A DNA stretch of 64,000 bases from Streptomyces sp. GESEQ-4. Its GTDB lineage: Bacteria; Actinomycetota; Actinomycetes; Streptomycetales; Streptomycetaceae. Numbering within the stretch: the first letter of the stretch is position 1; every line of letters starts with the position of its first letter. The position numbers and the translations under genes were made by a program. Shown piece by piece: positions 1 through 7,181 of this stretch. Below the pieces are notes generated by a model that made no database searches, had not been told where the DNA came from, and worked only from the letters and a program-made list of their open reading frames with translations. Location: NCBI RefSeq assembly GCF_017948455.1, contig NZ_JAFFSU010000001.1, positions 744,001 to 808,000 of the forward strand. Direction: 5' to 3'.

Positions 1-129
1 GTCCTCAGCGCCCGAGCCACCGACATCGAGGGCCACACCCAGCCGCTCGAGACCCCCTGGAACCGCGGCGGCTTCGCCAACAACCTGGTCCAGCGGGTAC
101 CGGTGCTGTGCGTATCGGCGGATGCGTAG
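1..129 (+). CDS. C-terminal end of a sulfite-oxidase-type molybdopterin oxidoreductase (partial)
   Basis: The window opens inside a reading frame that stops at TAG (127-129). The 42 visible residues contain RATDIEGHTQP, then PWNRGGFANN and VQRV. This is the conserved end of the immunoglobulin-like dimerisation domain that follows the molybdopterin domain in the sulfite oxidase family. Family members oxidise sulfite or similar substrates, often outside the membrane. The catalytic part is not in the window, so substrate and location cannot be judged. The next gene points toward it, with a dispersed repeat between them. The assignment rests on a short but characteristic motif. Confidence 0.7.
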   Translation, partial: VLSARATDIEGHTQPLETPWNRGGFANNLVQRVPVLCVSADA

Positions 130-130
130 C

Positions 131-190
131 GCCCCCATAGGGGCGCGGGGAACTGCGCGACCAGCCACGACGGACCCGCAGATAACCTAC
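131..190. repeat. Dispersed intergenic repeat, copy 1
   Basis: The segment has a GGGGCGCGGGGAACTGCGCG core followed by ACCAGCCACGACGG and ACCCGCAG. The same run recurs at 3002-3060 with one or two differences, and in rearranged form at 41601-41680. It starts with a short hairpin (CCCCATAGGGG). It lies between two convergent genes, where such elements are commonly found in Streptomyces. Function is unknown; it could act as a terminator or REP-like element. Confidence 0.75.
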
Positions 191-205
191 GGCCGCCGCG
201 GAGCG

Positions 206-409
206 CTACGGCAACATCTTGTCCAGCGCGGCCGGCCCCTCCTCCGCCAGCTTCCGCTTGGCCCACTCCATATTGCGCGGCGTGATGTCCTTGCCGGAGG
301 CAAGCACCAGGTCCTCCGGCGACACATCCGTGCCGGTGCGGGCGTGGAGCAGGTCGTCCGGGGTGGCGCGGTCCTCGGACGGCCCCGACGCTGACTGTGA
401 CGTCGTCAT
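206..409 (-). CDS. Small conserved hypothetical protein, 67 aa
   Basis: A 67-residue, hydrophilic, acidic-to-basic protein without a signal peptide or membrane segment. The ATG at 409 follows GAGGAG at good spacing, which supports the start. The body reads PDDLLHARTGTDVSPEDLVLASGKDITP, then a predicted helix around NMEWAKRKLAEEG. I recognise it only as the type of small protein conserved in Streptomyces and cannot assign a function. It converges on the partial oxidoreductase gene and is followed by the dispersed repeat. The composition and clean ribosome binding site make it likely real. Confidence 0.65.
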   Translation of the reverse strand: MTTSQSASGPSEDRATPDDLLHARTGTDVSPEDLVLASGKDITPRNMEWAKRKLAEEGPAALDKMLP

Positions 410-566
410 GATCTCGCTCCTCGGGTCCGGGTCGCTGCTTCGGCCCCGCTGCGTTCATCGGGTCCACTATCACCATCGATCGCGGAGGCCCGCCCTGCAT
501 CCGGAAGCGCCGACGGATGTGACCCGAGGGCCCGGAGAAGCGCATGTGACGCCCGGTGCGCCGCCC

Positions 567-1757
567 CTAGAACGGCGTCAGCGTCAGCCGCACACCCGTG
601 GGCGCCGTGTCCTGGATGTACGACGCGAAGTCGGCGACGTCGTCGAAGGCGAAGCCGTACGCCTTGCCGTCCTCGGTGGCCGCGTGCATCGCCTTGGCGT
701 AGTGGTTGGTGAGGCCGGTCGTGTAGAAGGCCGCGGGATCGGTGACCGGCTGGGCCGCGGTGGAGACCAACGTCGAGCGGTTGAAGCCGGCGCCGAGGAC
801 GGCGGCGACGGGACCGGTCGTGCCGTCGTTGGGCGCGGCGAGGCTGCCGTCGCAGAAGAGCACGTCCCGGGTCGACGGCTTGGCGAAGGAGACGGCCGCG
901 GGCCCCTCGAAGGTGAGCTGGTCGCCGCGGACCCGCCCGGTGAAGGTGCCCGCGTTGGTGGTGACCTTGAGGTCCCGCCCGGCGTACGTGCTCCACACCT
1001 CGTCGATGTACGGGGCGAGGTAGTCGTCCGCGAACAGGCCCGCGTCCAGACCATGACCGGGCGCGATGACGCGCGTGTCGTCCACGACGAGGGAGCCGAA
1101 GCCCTCGGTCTCCCGGACGGCGGCGAAGGCGGCCGCACGGCCTCCGTCGCGCAGCGTGCCGGTCGTCTGGTCCTTGGCGCCGGTCAGTTGGATGCTCAGC
1201 GGGACGCTGAACATGTCGACCATGGTCGTGTTGCAGAACATGCCGGCCGCGTTGTACGTGAACTCGGCACAGTCGTGCAGCACCGGGTAGTTGGGGTCCG
1301 ACTCGACCCAGCCCGCCGGGTACTGCAGCGCGGCGTTGCCGTTGCCGTCCGTGACCGCCTTGAGCTTGAGCTTCTCACCCAGGGACACATAGATACGGCC
1401 CGACATGTACGGCAGGTTGAGCCGGGTCTCGCCGCTGCCGGCCAGGCTGATCGCGTAGTCGGTGAAACCGTCGGCGCCGTTGTCCGAGGCGGCGATCGGT
1501 GCGAGCGTGCCGTCGGGCGTGACGCGGACCTGCTTGCCGTCCTGGTTTCCGACGATGTAGACGTGGACGGAGGCGTTGTCGAAGGAACCGCTGTTGTTGA
1601 CGAGCGTCAGCGGAAGGGCGCCGTCCGCCGCCTTCGTGGTGTTTCCGGCGAGGGCGTGGGGGGCGATCGCGGCGACGCCGGGCGCGGCCACCGCCGCTCC
1701 CGCGAGAGCGACAAGGAACCTGCGACGGCCGAGGGTGCGCTGGTGACGGGGTGTCAT
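567..1757 (-). CDS. Tat-exported GH64 beta-1,3-glucanase
   Basis: This is a 396-residue secreted protein. GRRRFLVALAG near residues 10-20 is a twin-arginine signal, ending around APHALA. The body matches glycoside hydrolase family 64, laminaripentaose-producing beta-1,3-glucanases with a thaumatin-like fold. Recognisable pieces are LPLTLVNNSG, VHVYIVGNQDG, SGRIYVSLGEKL, EFTYN, NTTMVDMFSVPL and GLTNHYAKAMHAATEDGKAYGFAFDDV. It would cleave fungal or laminarin-type beta-1,3-glucans outside the cell. The reading frame is open to 1811, but the ATG at 1757 gives a proper Tat signal. It also leaves the operator-like palindrome at 1791-1804 upstream, in the promoter. No carbohydrate-binding module follows the catalytic domain. 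Confidence 0.88.
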   Translation of the reverse strand: MTPRHQRTLGRRRFLVALAGAAVAAPGVAAIAPHALAGNTTKAADGALPLTLVNNSGSFDNASVHVYIVGNQDGKQVRVTPDGTLAPIAASDNGADGFTDYAISLAGSGETRLNLPYMSGRIYVSLGEKLKLKAVTDGNGNAALQYPAGWVESDPNYPVLHDCAEFTYNAAGMFCNTTMVDMFSVPLSIQLTGAKDQTTGTLRDGGRAAAFAAVRETEGFGSLVVDDTRVIAPGHGLDAGLFADDYLAPYIDEVWSTYAGRDLKVTTNAGTFTGRVRGDQLTFEGPAAVSFAKPSTRDVLFCDGSLAAPNDGTTGPVAAVLGAGFNRSTLVSTAAQPVTDPAAFYTTGLTNHYAKAMHAATEDGKAYGFAFDDVADFASYIQDTAPTGVRLTLTPF

Positions 1758-1790
1758 GTGGGGCTGTCTCCCGTGTAGTTGACGAAGATC

Positions 1791-1804
1791 TGAGAGCGCT
1801 CTCA
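1791..1804. promoter_or_regulatory. LacI-type operator in front of the GH64 gene
   Basis: TGAGAGCGCTCTCA is a perfect 14-bp palindrome 34 bp upstream of the GH64 start. It has the form of CebR-like LacI-family operators of Streptomyces (known example TGGGAGCGCTCCCA). The identical sequence lies at 45863-45876, upstream of the secreted protease gene. Confidence 0.7.
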
Positions 1805-2057
1805 GTCGCATCCCTTTTACCTCTGGGCACTTGGGAAGTCGATGGGCGGCACGATCGTTTAACCCATGGATAAGGCGCGCTTAAGTGATCTCGCAGGGGG
1901 AGCCGGTCGTGCGAAAAGGCGATGGACAGGGGCAGTTGGGCTCCCGTACCGTGTGACGCCCACGCCCCGAGTTGGCCGGAAGGAGGCGAGTGCCGTGCAG
2001 TCCACCACCACCCCGCGCTCCCTTTCCGTTGCCCCGGCGTGCTTCATGTGACCGACC

Positions 2058-2069
2058 GGGAGCGCTCCC
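2058..2069. promoter_or_regulatory. GGGAGCGCTCCC palindrome upstream of GNAT gene
   Basis: A perfect 12-bp palindrome with the GAGCGCTC core typical of LacI-family operators. It lies 26 bp before the GTG start at 2095. It could serve the GNAT gene. Its core equals that of the sites at 1791 and 45863, but the flanking bases differ. Confidence 0.4.
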
Positions 2070-2094
2070 CGCAGCATGCATCCCGGAGGAATCC

Positions 2095-2991
2095 GTGACC
2101 GACCTGGTCATTCGTACGCTCGACGTGAGCGACGCCCATCTTTTCGACATGGCCCCCGACCCGCTGGGCGCCCGCGAGGCCCACCGGCTCACCCACCACC
2201 GCCCCGACTGGAAGCGGGTGGCCCTGCGCGACGGCACCGTCGTCGCCCGCGCGGCCTGGTGGGGCGGCCCCGACGACACCGAGCCGCTCACCGTCAACTG
2301 GTTCGACGTGGCCGACGGCGAGGAGGAAGCCGGAGCCGAACTCCTGCGCACCGCGCCCTGGCAGGTCGAGGAACTGGAGTTCAACCTCCCCGGCGGCTGG
2401 CGCGACACGCCTCAGCTGAGGGCGGCTGCCGAGGCCCGCTTCACGGCCGTACGAGCCGCCGGTTTCGAGCTGCTCGTGGAGCGCTTCCTGTACCGCTGGA
2501 CCCCGGAATGCGGGCTGCCCGAGCGACCCGGACGCCTGCTCTTCGAGCCGGAGCCGGACGACGCGGTCTTCTACGACGCACTCCGCCGCATCCACTCCGT
2601 CACCCTCGACGCCCACGCCCGAGCCGCCATCGACTCAGGCGGCGTCGACCAGGCGGCCCAGGAGGAACTCGACTTCTTCCACTGGTGCCCCTCACCCCGG
2701 GAATGGTGGCAGGTGGCCCGCACGCGCGCGGGCGATCCGGTCGGCATCCACATCCCGGCCCACAACCCGTCCGGCCCCTGCATCGGCTTCATCGGCGTCC
2801 TGCCCGAACAACGCGGACACGGCTACGCCTACGACCTGCTCGTAGAGTGCACGCGTTTCCTCGCCGAACAGGGCGCCGAGTTCATCTCCGCAGCAACGGA
2901 CCAAGGCAACTTCCCGATGGCGGCGCACTTCGCCAAGGCCGGTTATCCAGTGGTGCGGGAACGGATCAACTTCCGGGCGATCCAGATGTAG
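2095..2991 (+). CDS. GNAT-family N-acetyltransferase (two-lobed)
   Basis: This 298-residue protein starts at a GTG preceded by GGAGGA (2084-2089); an upstream-open frame is not needed. The N-terminal half (TDLVIRTLDVSDAHLF...) is a degenerate GNAT lobe. The C-terminal half has the acetyl-CoA loop region, IGFIGVLPEQRGHGYAYDLL at about 235-255, followed by TDQGNFPMAAHFAKAGYPV. This is the usual GNAT motif A/B arrangement. It would acetylate an unknown small molecule or protein amine in the cytoplasm. A GAGCGCTC palindrome lies just upstream. It stands alone, followed by the second copy of the dispersed repeat. Confidence 0.85.
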   Translation: MTDLVIRTLDVSDAHLFDMAPDPLGAREAHRLTHHRPDWKRVALRDGTVVARAAWWGGPDDTEPLTVNWFDVADGEEEAGAELLRTAPWQVEELEFNLPGGWRDTPQLRAAAEARFTAVRAAGFELLVERFLYRWTPECGLPERPGRLLFEPEPDDAVFYDALRRIHSVTLDAHARAAIDSGGVDQAAQEELDFFHWCPSPREWWQVARTRAGDPVGIHIPAHNPSGPCIGFIGVLPEQRGHGYAYDLLVECTRFLAEQGAEFISAATDQGNFPMAAHFAKAGYPVVRERINFRAIQM

Positions 2992-3001
2992 GCCCGGATC
3001 C

Positions 3002-3060
3002 CCGCGCCCCGAAGGGGCGCGGGGAACTGCGCGACCAGCCACAACGGACCCGCAGACGAA
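3002..3060. repeat. Dispersed intergenic repeat, copy 2
   Basis: CGCCCCGAAGGGGCG (a short hairpin), GGGGAACTGCGCGACCAGCC and ACAACGGACCCGCAG repeat the element at 131-190. It sits between the convergent GNAT gene and the Gfo/Idh gene, so it may work as a bidirectional terminator. Confidence 0.75.
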
Positions 3061-3074
3061 GCACACCGCACCGC

Positions 3075-3947
3075 CTAGCGCAATTCCCGCTCGGCCGCCG
3101 CCAGGATCTCCGTGACCCGCAGCGCGAACCCGGCGTCGCACGCGTGCGGTTCTTCCCCGCGGGCAGCGCTGCGCAGCGCGTCCGCGGCCCGCGTCAGCGC
3201 GGCCACCGCCCCCTCCGTACCCTCCGGCAGCAGCGTCACCCCGGCCTCGCCCCGCAGCTCGACCTCGGCCCCGCCCGCCGCGGGCGGGGCCGTGAGGCTC
3301 AGCGTCAGCGTGCTCGACGCGCCGCCGGCGTGCTCGAGGACGAGATGCGCGGTGTCCCCGGGACCGGACGCCGCGGCCGCCACACGTCGTACGTCGCCCA
3401 GTACCGGCAGCAGGACGGACAGGGCGTGCGGGCCGACGTCCCACAGCGCGCCCTTCTCCCGCCGCCACGGCGTGGCGAAGGGGCTGTCGCTGGTGAACAC
3501 CGAACCCAGCCACTGGGCCCGTGCCGTGAACCAGCCCCCGCGCTCCGCCTGCTCGGTGATCCATGCCTCCGTACGGGTCTGGAACCGGGTGGTGAAGAAG
3601 ACCACCGAGGCGACACCGGCCTCCCGCACGGCCTCGACGACCGCCCGCCCCTCCTCGACCGTCAGCGCGAGGGGCTTGTCCAGCAGCAGATGGCACCCGG
3701 CCCGTGCGGCCCGCGCGGCGAGCCCCGCCTGGACGTCCGGAGGCAGGGCGACCGCGACGGCGTCCACATCGGCGAGCAGGGCGTCGACATCGTCGTACGA
3801 ACGTGTCCCGTGCCGTTCGGCCAGTTCCTTGGCGGCCTCCGGACGACGGCCCCACACGCCCGCGAAGTCCAGGTCGGGGTGGTCGCTGAGGGCGGGTGCG
3901 TGAGCCATCTGTGCCCAGGGGCCGGTGCCGAGCAGTCCTATGCGCAT
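3075..3947 (-). CDS. Gfo/Idh/MocA-family NAD(P)-dependent oxidoreductase
   Basis: This 290-residue protein begins MRIGLLGTGPWAQMAHAPAL, the GxGxxG dinucleotide-binding fingerprint of a Rossmann fold. It continues with the family pattern: DALLADVDAVAVALPPDVQ, then the GCHLLLDKPLALT motif whose Lys-Pro is catalytic in this family. The second half is the alpha/beta oligomerisation and substrate domain. Members oxidise or reduce sugars, inositols or their derivatives; the substrate here is unknown. The ATG at 3947 was chosen because the fingerprint starts there and AAAGG lies upstream; the open frame to 4136 is probably not translated. The gene is divergent from the aldo/keto reductase gene with about 215 bp between them. 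Confidence 0.88.
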   Translation of the reverse strand: MRIGLLGTGPWAQMAHAPALSDHPDLDFAGVWGRRPEAAKELAERHGTRSYDDVDALLADVDAVAVALPPDVQAGLAARAARAGCHLLLDKPLALTVEEGRAVVEAVREAGVASVVFFTTRFQTRTEAWITEQAERGGWFTARAQWLGSVFTSDSPFATPWRREKGALWDVGPHALSVLLPVLGDVRRVAAAASGPGDTAHLVLEHAGGASSTLTLSLTAPPAAGGAEVELRGEAGVTLLPEGTEGAVAALTRAADALRSAARGEEPHACDAGFALRVTEILAAAERELR

Positions 3948-4162
3948 GCCGTCGCCTTTCCGCGATGCCGAGCCGGGTGCCGGGCGAGCCTCGCACATGG
4001 ACCCGGCCAGGGAGCAACCCGGTCGACGCAAAGACGCACGCGAGCGCGGATTGAGTCGCTCGTGTGCTGAATGCGTTCTCTTTCTTCTATTGGACTGCTG
4101 GCGGCAGGCCAGCGAGGCTAGGGGGTGATCTACCAACGACAGCCGAAAGAGGTCACGACCAC

Positions 4163-5020
4163 ATGCACACTCGCCGCATCGGTGACGTCGACGTCAGCGC
4201 GATCGGCCTGGGCGGTATGCCCATGTCGATCGAGGGGCGGCCGGACGAGGCCCGGTCCCTCGCGACCATCCACGCCGCGCTCGACGCCGGCGTGACCCTG
4301 ATCGACACGGCGGACGCCTACCACCTGCACGCCGACGAGGTCGGCCACAACGAGACGCTGATCGCCAAGGCCCTCGCCTCCCACGAGCGGGGAGCGGACG
4401 TCCTGGTCGCCACCAAGGGTGGTCATCTGCGTCCCGGCGACGGCAGCTGGACCCTGGACGGCAGCCCCGAGCACATCAAGGCGGCCTGCGACGCGTCCCT
4501 GCGCCGGCTCGGCGTGGACGCCATCGGCCTCTACCAGTTCCACCGCCCCGACCCGCGCGTGCCCTACGCCGAGTCCGTCGGCGCGGTGCGCGACCTGCTG
4601 GACGACGGCAAGATCCGCATGGCGGGGATCTCCAACGCCGACCCGGACCAGATCAAGCAGGCGAACGAGATCCTCGGCGGACGCCTGGTCTCCGTACAGA
4701 ACCAGTTCTCCCCGGCCTTCCGCTCCAGCGAGCCGGAGCTGCGCCTGTGCGACGAACTCGGCATCGCGTTCCTGCCCTGGAGCCCGCTCGGCGGCATCGC
4801 CCGCTCCGGTGAACTCGGCTCCGTCCACGCGCCGTTCGCCCGCATCGCCGAGGCCCACGGCGTGAGCCCGCAGCGCGTCTGCCTGGCCTGGATGCTCGCC
4901 AAGTCGCCGGTCGTCGTACCGATCCCGGGCGCAAGCCGGCCGGAGACCATCCGTGACTCCTGCGAGGCGGCGGATCTGGTGCTCACCCCCGAGGAGATCG
5001 CCGAGCTGGACGCCGCCTGA
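4163..5020 (+). CDS. Aldo/keto reductase
   Basis: This 285-residue protein has the order expected for an aldo/keto reductase TIM barrel. IGLGGMPMS opens it, then LIDTADAYH holds the catalytic Asp and Tyr. VLVATKGG holds the catalytic Lys, and LYQFHRPD the substrate-pocket His. VSVQNQFSPAFR and the C-terminal VVPIPGASRPETI form part of the NADPH phosphate site. It would reduce a carbonyl compound with NADPH in the cytoplasm. The ATG at 4163 follows AAAGAGG (4146-4152) and begins the conserved N-terminus MHTRRIGDVDVSAIG. It is divergent from the Gfo/Idh gene. Substrate unknown. Confidence 0.9.
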   Translation: MHTRRIGDVDVSAIGLGGMPMSIEGRPDEARSLATIHAALDAGVTLIDTADAYHLHADEVGHNETLIAKALASHERGADVLVATKGGHLRPGDGSWTLDGSPEHIKAACDASLRRLGVDAIGLYQFHRPDPRVPYAESVGAVRDLLDDGKIRMAGISNADPDQIKQANEILGGRLVSVQNQFSPAFRSSEPELRLCDELGIAFLPWSPLGGIARSGELGSVHAPFARIAEAHGVSPQRVCLAWMLAKSPVVVPIPGASRPETIRDSCEAADLVLTPEEIAELDAA

Positions 5021-5022
5021 GC

Positions 5023-5433
5023 CGACGCGGCTTCCGCCATCAGGCCGGGGTACTGGCCCCGGCCCCCACCTGCACCCAGCGTCTGGCCCTGCGGTGGCTG
5101 ACCAGGCGCCCCGCCCAGCGCATCGCCCTGGACACCGTCCCCGGATCCCTGCGGTTCTGCGCCGCCGTCGTCGCACTCGTCAGCCTGCTCGCCGGATTGT
5201 TCGCCATGAGCCACGGCGTCCCCGCCGACGTCGGGCTGCCGGCGATGCTGCTCGCGCCGCTGCTCGCCGAGCATCTGCCCGGCCGCTTGGACGCCCGGGC
5301 CCGCGAGCACGTCCGCAGCGTCGAAGGCGCCAGCGCCTGCCGCTACCTGCAGCGCCTCGCCGCCTTGCACACTTCGCTCGTCCAGGCCGCTGCTGTCAGC
5401 CTTCCGGGAGCTCGTCCAGGGCTTCGTGGGTGA
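5023..5433 (+). pseudogene. Remnant of a membrane-associated protein gene
   Basis: An open stretch without a convincing start runs directly from the end of the aldo/keto reductase gene. It encodes RLALRWLTRRPAQRIALD, a hydrophobic helix (FCAAVVALVSLLAGLFAM), an amphipathic part (MLLAPLLAEHLPGRLDARAREHVRSVEG) and CRYLQRLAALHTSLVQ, then degenerates. The composition is that of real coding sequence, with one membrane helix and a coiled stretch. The 5' end is fused to the preceding stop region, and the sense is lost after about residue 125. I interpret it as an internal gene fragment; I do not recognise the function. Confidence 0.5.
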
Positions 5434-5535
5434 GGGGGCGGCGGCCGGAGCCGAGATCGGACAAGACGGTGGAGACGATGCCCATGGAGGGCCACCGCAT
5501 CGCGGTGACAGCGCGTTCGGTCCCAGCTCGCCATC
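5396..5535 (-). pseudogene. Short gene remnant on the minus strand
   Basis: Reading the minus strand gives MRWPSMGIVSTVLSDLGSGR followed by RPLTHEALDELPEG and a stop. This looks like genuine coding sequence. It resembles a segment found in some Streptomyces integrase-type or mobile-element-associated proteins, but it is cut at both ends. It overlaps the tail of the plus-strand remnant, so both are probably decayed. The identification is weak. Confidence 0.3.
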
Positions 5536-5924
5536 GGGCTCAGATCGAGATCGACTGCGACGGCCACCGCGGGCGACCTCCCCAGACGCGTCCGTCCTGC
5601 CCGAGATCGGCCGCACCCTGCACAGCGCGGGCTGCCTGGACGGCGACTCGCCCACGCCGGTGAGTCCTACTTCGCCTACACCGCCAAAGAAGAGCGCCGA
5701 GGGGCCAGCCCCAGACCCAGGGCGGTTTCAATGTCCGGTGATCACGTGAGTCTGCAGGTCGCGACGGTATGACGATGCGTGGTCGGCGCGGTCCGTACGC
5801 AACGAAATCATCCCGGGCTCTGGCGGGCCCGCCCCGTGGCCGGGAAAATTCGGGGTGGTGTCCGTCCGGAGGACGTCGATGGAGCTTGGTGCCGAGGTCT
5901 TGAGCCCGAAACGAAGTCGGACGC

Positions 5925-6246
5925 GGGGGCCGTGCGATTCGCCACCGCCGCCACCTCGCCTCCTGGGCGGGGATATGCTCGGGCAACAACGAGTCCGCCG
6001 GGAAACGACTGTCCGGCCGAACAACCCGCCACGGCGACACCTGGCTCAAGATCGCTTTGTACATGGCCGGTTCAAGCGCCGCCCGGATGAATGGCACCTA
6101 CCTCGGCGCCCAGTTTCGAAGGCCGGTGCCGCACCGCGGCGTGAAACGGGCGGCCGTCGCGCTCGACCGGGAACGGATCGCCGCCGCGGGCCACTCGCCC
6201 GTCCTCGACGGCGACGACACGCCTGCGCGGACACTGGCCGTGCTGG
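5925..6246 (+). pseudogene. IS110-family transposase C-terminal remnant
   Basis: After a frameshift near 5955, the plus strand reads LASWAGICSGNNESAGKRLS, then GRTTRHGDTWLKIALYMAG and TYLGAQFRR...HRGVKRAAVAL. This is the conserved C-terminal part of IS110/IS116/IS902-family transposases (usual form WAGxCPGNNESAGKR and KRAxVAVxH). The catalytic N-terminal part is missing and the reading frame is broken, so it cannot be active. It ends just before the convergent amidohydrolase gene and marks the left border of the catabolic cluster. Confidence 0.75.
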
Positions 6247-6272
6247 ACGGAACTGGCCGGGCGCTTCCGCTA

Positions 6273-7139
6273 CTACTCCCAGCCCAGTACCCGTGCCGCG
6301 TTGTTCTTGAGGATCAAGGGTCGTACATCGTCCTTGATCGCCAGCCCGGTGAAGTCGGCCATCCAGCGGTCGGGAGTGATAACGGGGAAGTCCGAGCCGA
6401 ACAGCACCTTGTGTTTGAGGAAGCTGTCGGCGGCGCGTATGAGCTGGGGCGGGAAGTACTTCGGTGACCAGCCCGACAGGTCGATGTAGACGTTGGCCTT
6501 GTGGGTGGCGATGGAGATCGCGGCGTCCTGCCAGGGCACCGAGGGATGTGCCATGACGATGGTCAGGTCGGGGAAGTCGGCGGCGACGTCGTCGAGGAGC
6601 ATCGGGTCGGAGTGGCGCAGCTTGATGCCTCGCCCGCCGGGCAGACCGGCGCCGATGCCGGTCTGGCCGGTGTGGAACAGGGCTGGGACGCCGAGTTCGG
6701 CGAGGGCTTCGTAGAGCGGGTAGTGACGGACATCATTGGGCTGGAAGGCCTGCAGGCTGGGGTGGAACTTGAAGCCGCGAACGCCGTGTTCGGTGACGAG
6801 CCGCCGGGCACGGGTGATCGCGGCCTGTCCGGCGTGCGGGTCGACCGACCCGAAGGGGATGAGTACGTCGGGATGTTCGGCGGCCTGGTCGGCGATCTCC
6901 TCGCTGGAGAGGGCCGGATGGCCGGTTGCGGCGGTGGCGTCGACCGTGAACACGACTGCGGCCATGCGCCTTGCGCGGTAGTGCTCGGCGATATGGGTGA
7001 GGGTGGGCGTGCGGTTCTCGGAAGATTTGAAGTAGGACGCCGAGGCGTCCATGAGCTCGTCGTCGAGTGAGTAGCAGCCGTGGGCGTCCTGTTCGACGTG
7101 GACGTGGACATCGATGGCGTCCAGTGTGGTGAGTTCCAT
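6273..7139 (-). CDS. Amidohydrolase (amidohydrolase_2 family)
   Basis: This 288-residue protein starts at an ATG preceded by GGAGAAG. IDVHVHVE near residue 9 carries the HxH metal ligands. GVRGFKFHPSLQAF, ALFHTGQTG, IVMAHPS and VLFGSDFPV supply the remaining His and Asp ligands of a mononuclear-metal TIM-barrel hydrolase or decarboxylase. Family members hydrolyse lactones and amides or decarboxylate aromatic acids. It is the last gene of a four-gene operon (aminotransferase, aminotransferase, CoA ligase, amidohydrolase), 42 bp after the ligase gene. It probably opens or decarboxylates an intermediate of that pathway. Substrate unknown. Confidence 0.88.
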   Translation of the reverse strand: MELTTLDAIDVHVHVEQDAHGCYSLDDELMDASASYFKSSENRTPTLTHIAEHYRARRMAAVVFTVDATAATGHPALSSEEIADQAAEHPDVLIPFGSVDPHAGQAAITRARRLVTEHGVRGFKFHPSLQAFQPNDVRHYPLYEALAELGVPALFHTGQTGIGAGLPGGRGIKLRHSDPMLLDDVAADFPDLTIVMAHPSVPWQDAAISIATHKANVYIDLSGWSPKYFPPQLIRAADSFLKHKVLFGSDFPVITPDRWMADFTGLAIKDDVRPLILKNNAARVLGWE

Positions 7140-7181
7140 GCTGTCTTCTCCGGGTACGGGTGGTCGCCGTGGGCTGTCGCG

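Noticed and set aside
219..1778. Long plus-strand open frame opposite the GH64 gene
   Set aside because: It is the high-GC antisense shadow of a clear GH64 gene with Tat signal; its translation is Arg/Gly/Val-rich without motifs.
2692..4017. Long minus-strand frame over the GNAT and Gfo/Idh genes
   Set aside because: Composition is that of a frame-shifted shadow; the Gfo/Idh frame has the real Rossmann motif.
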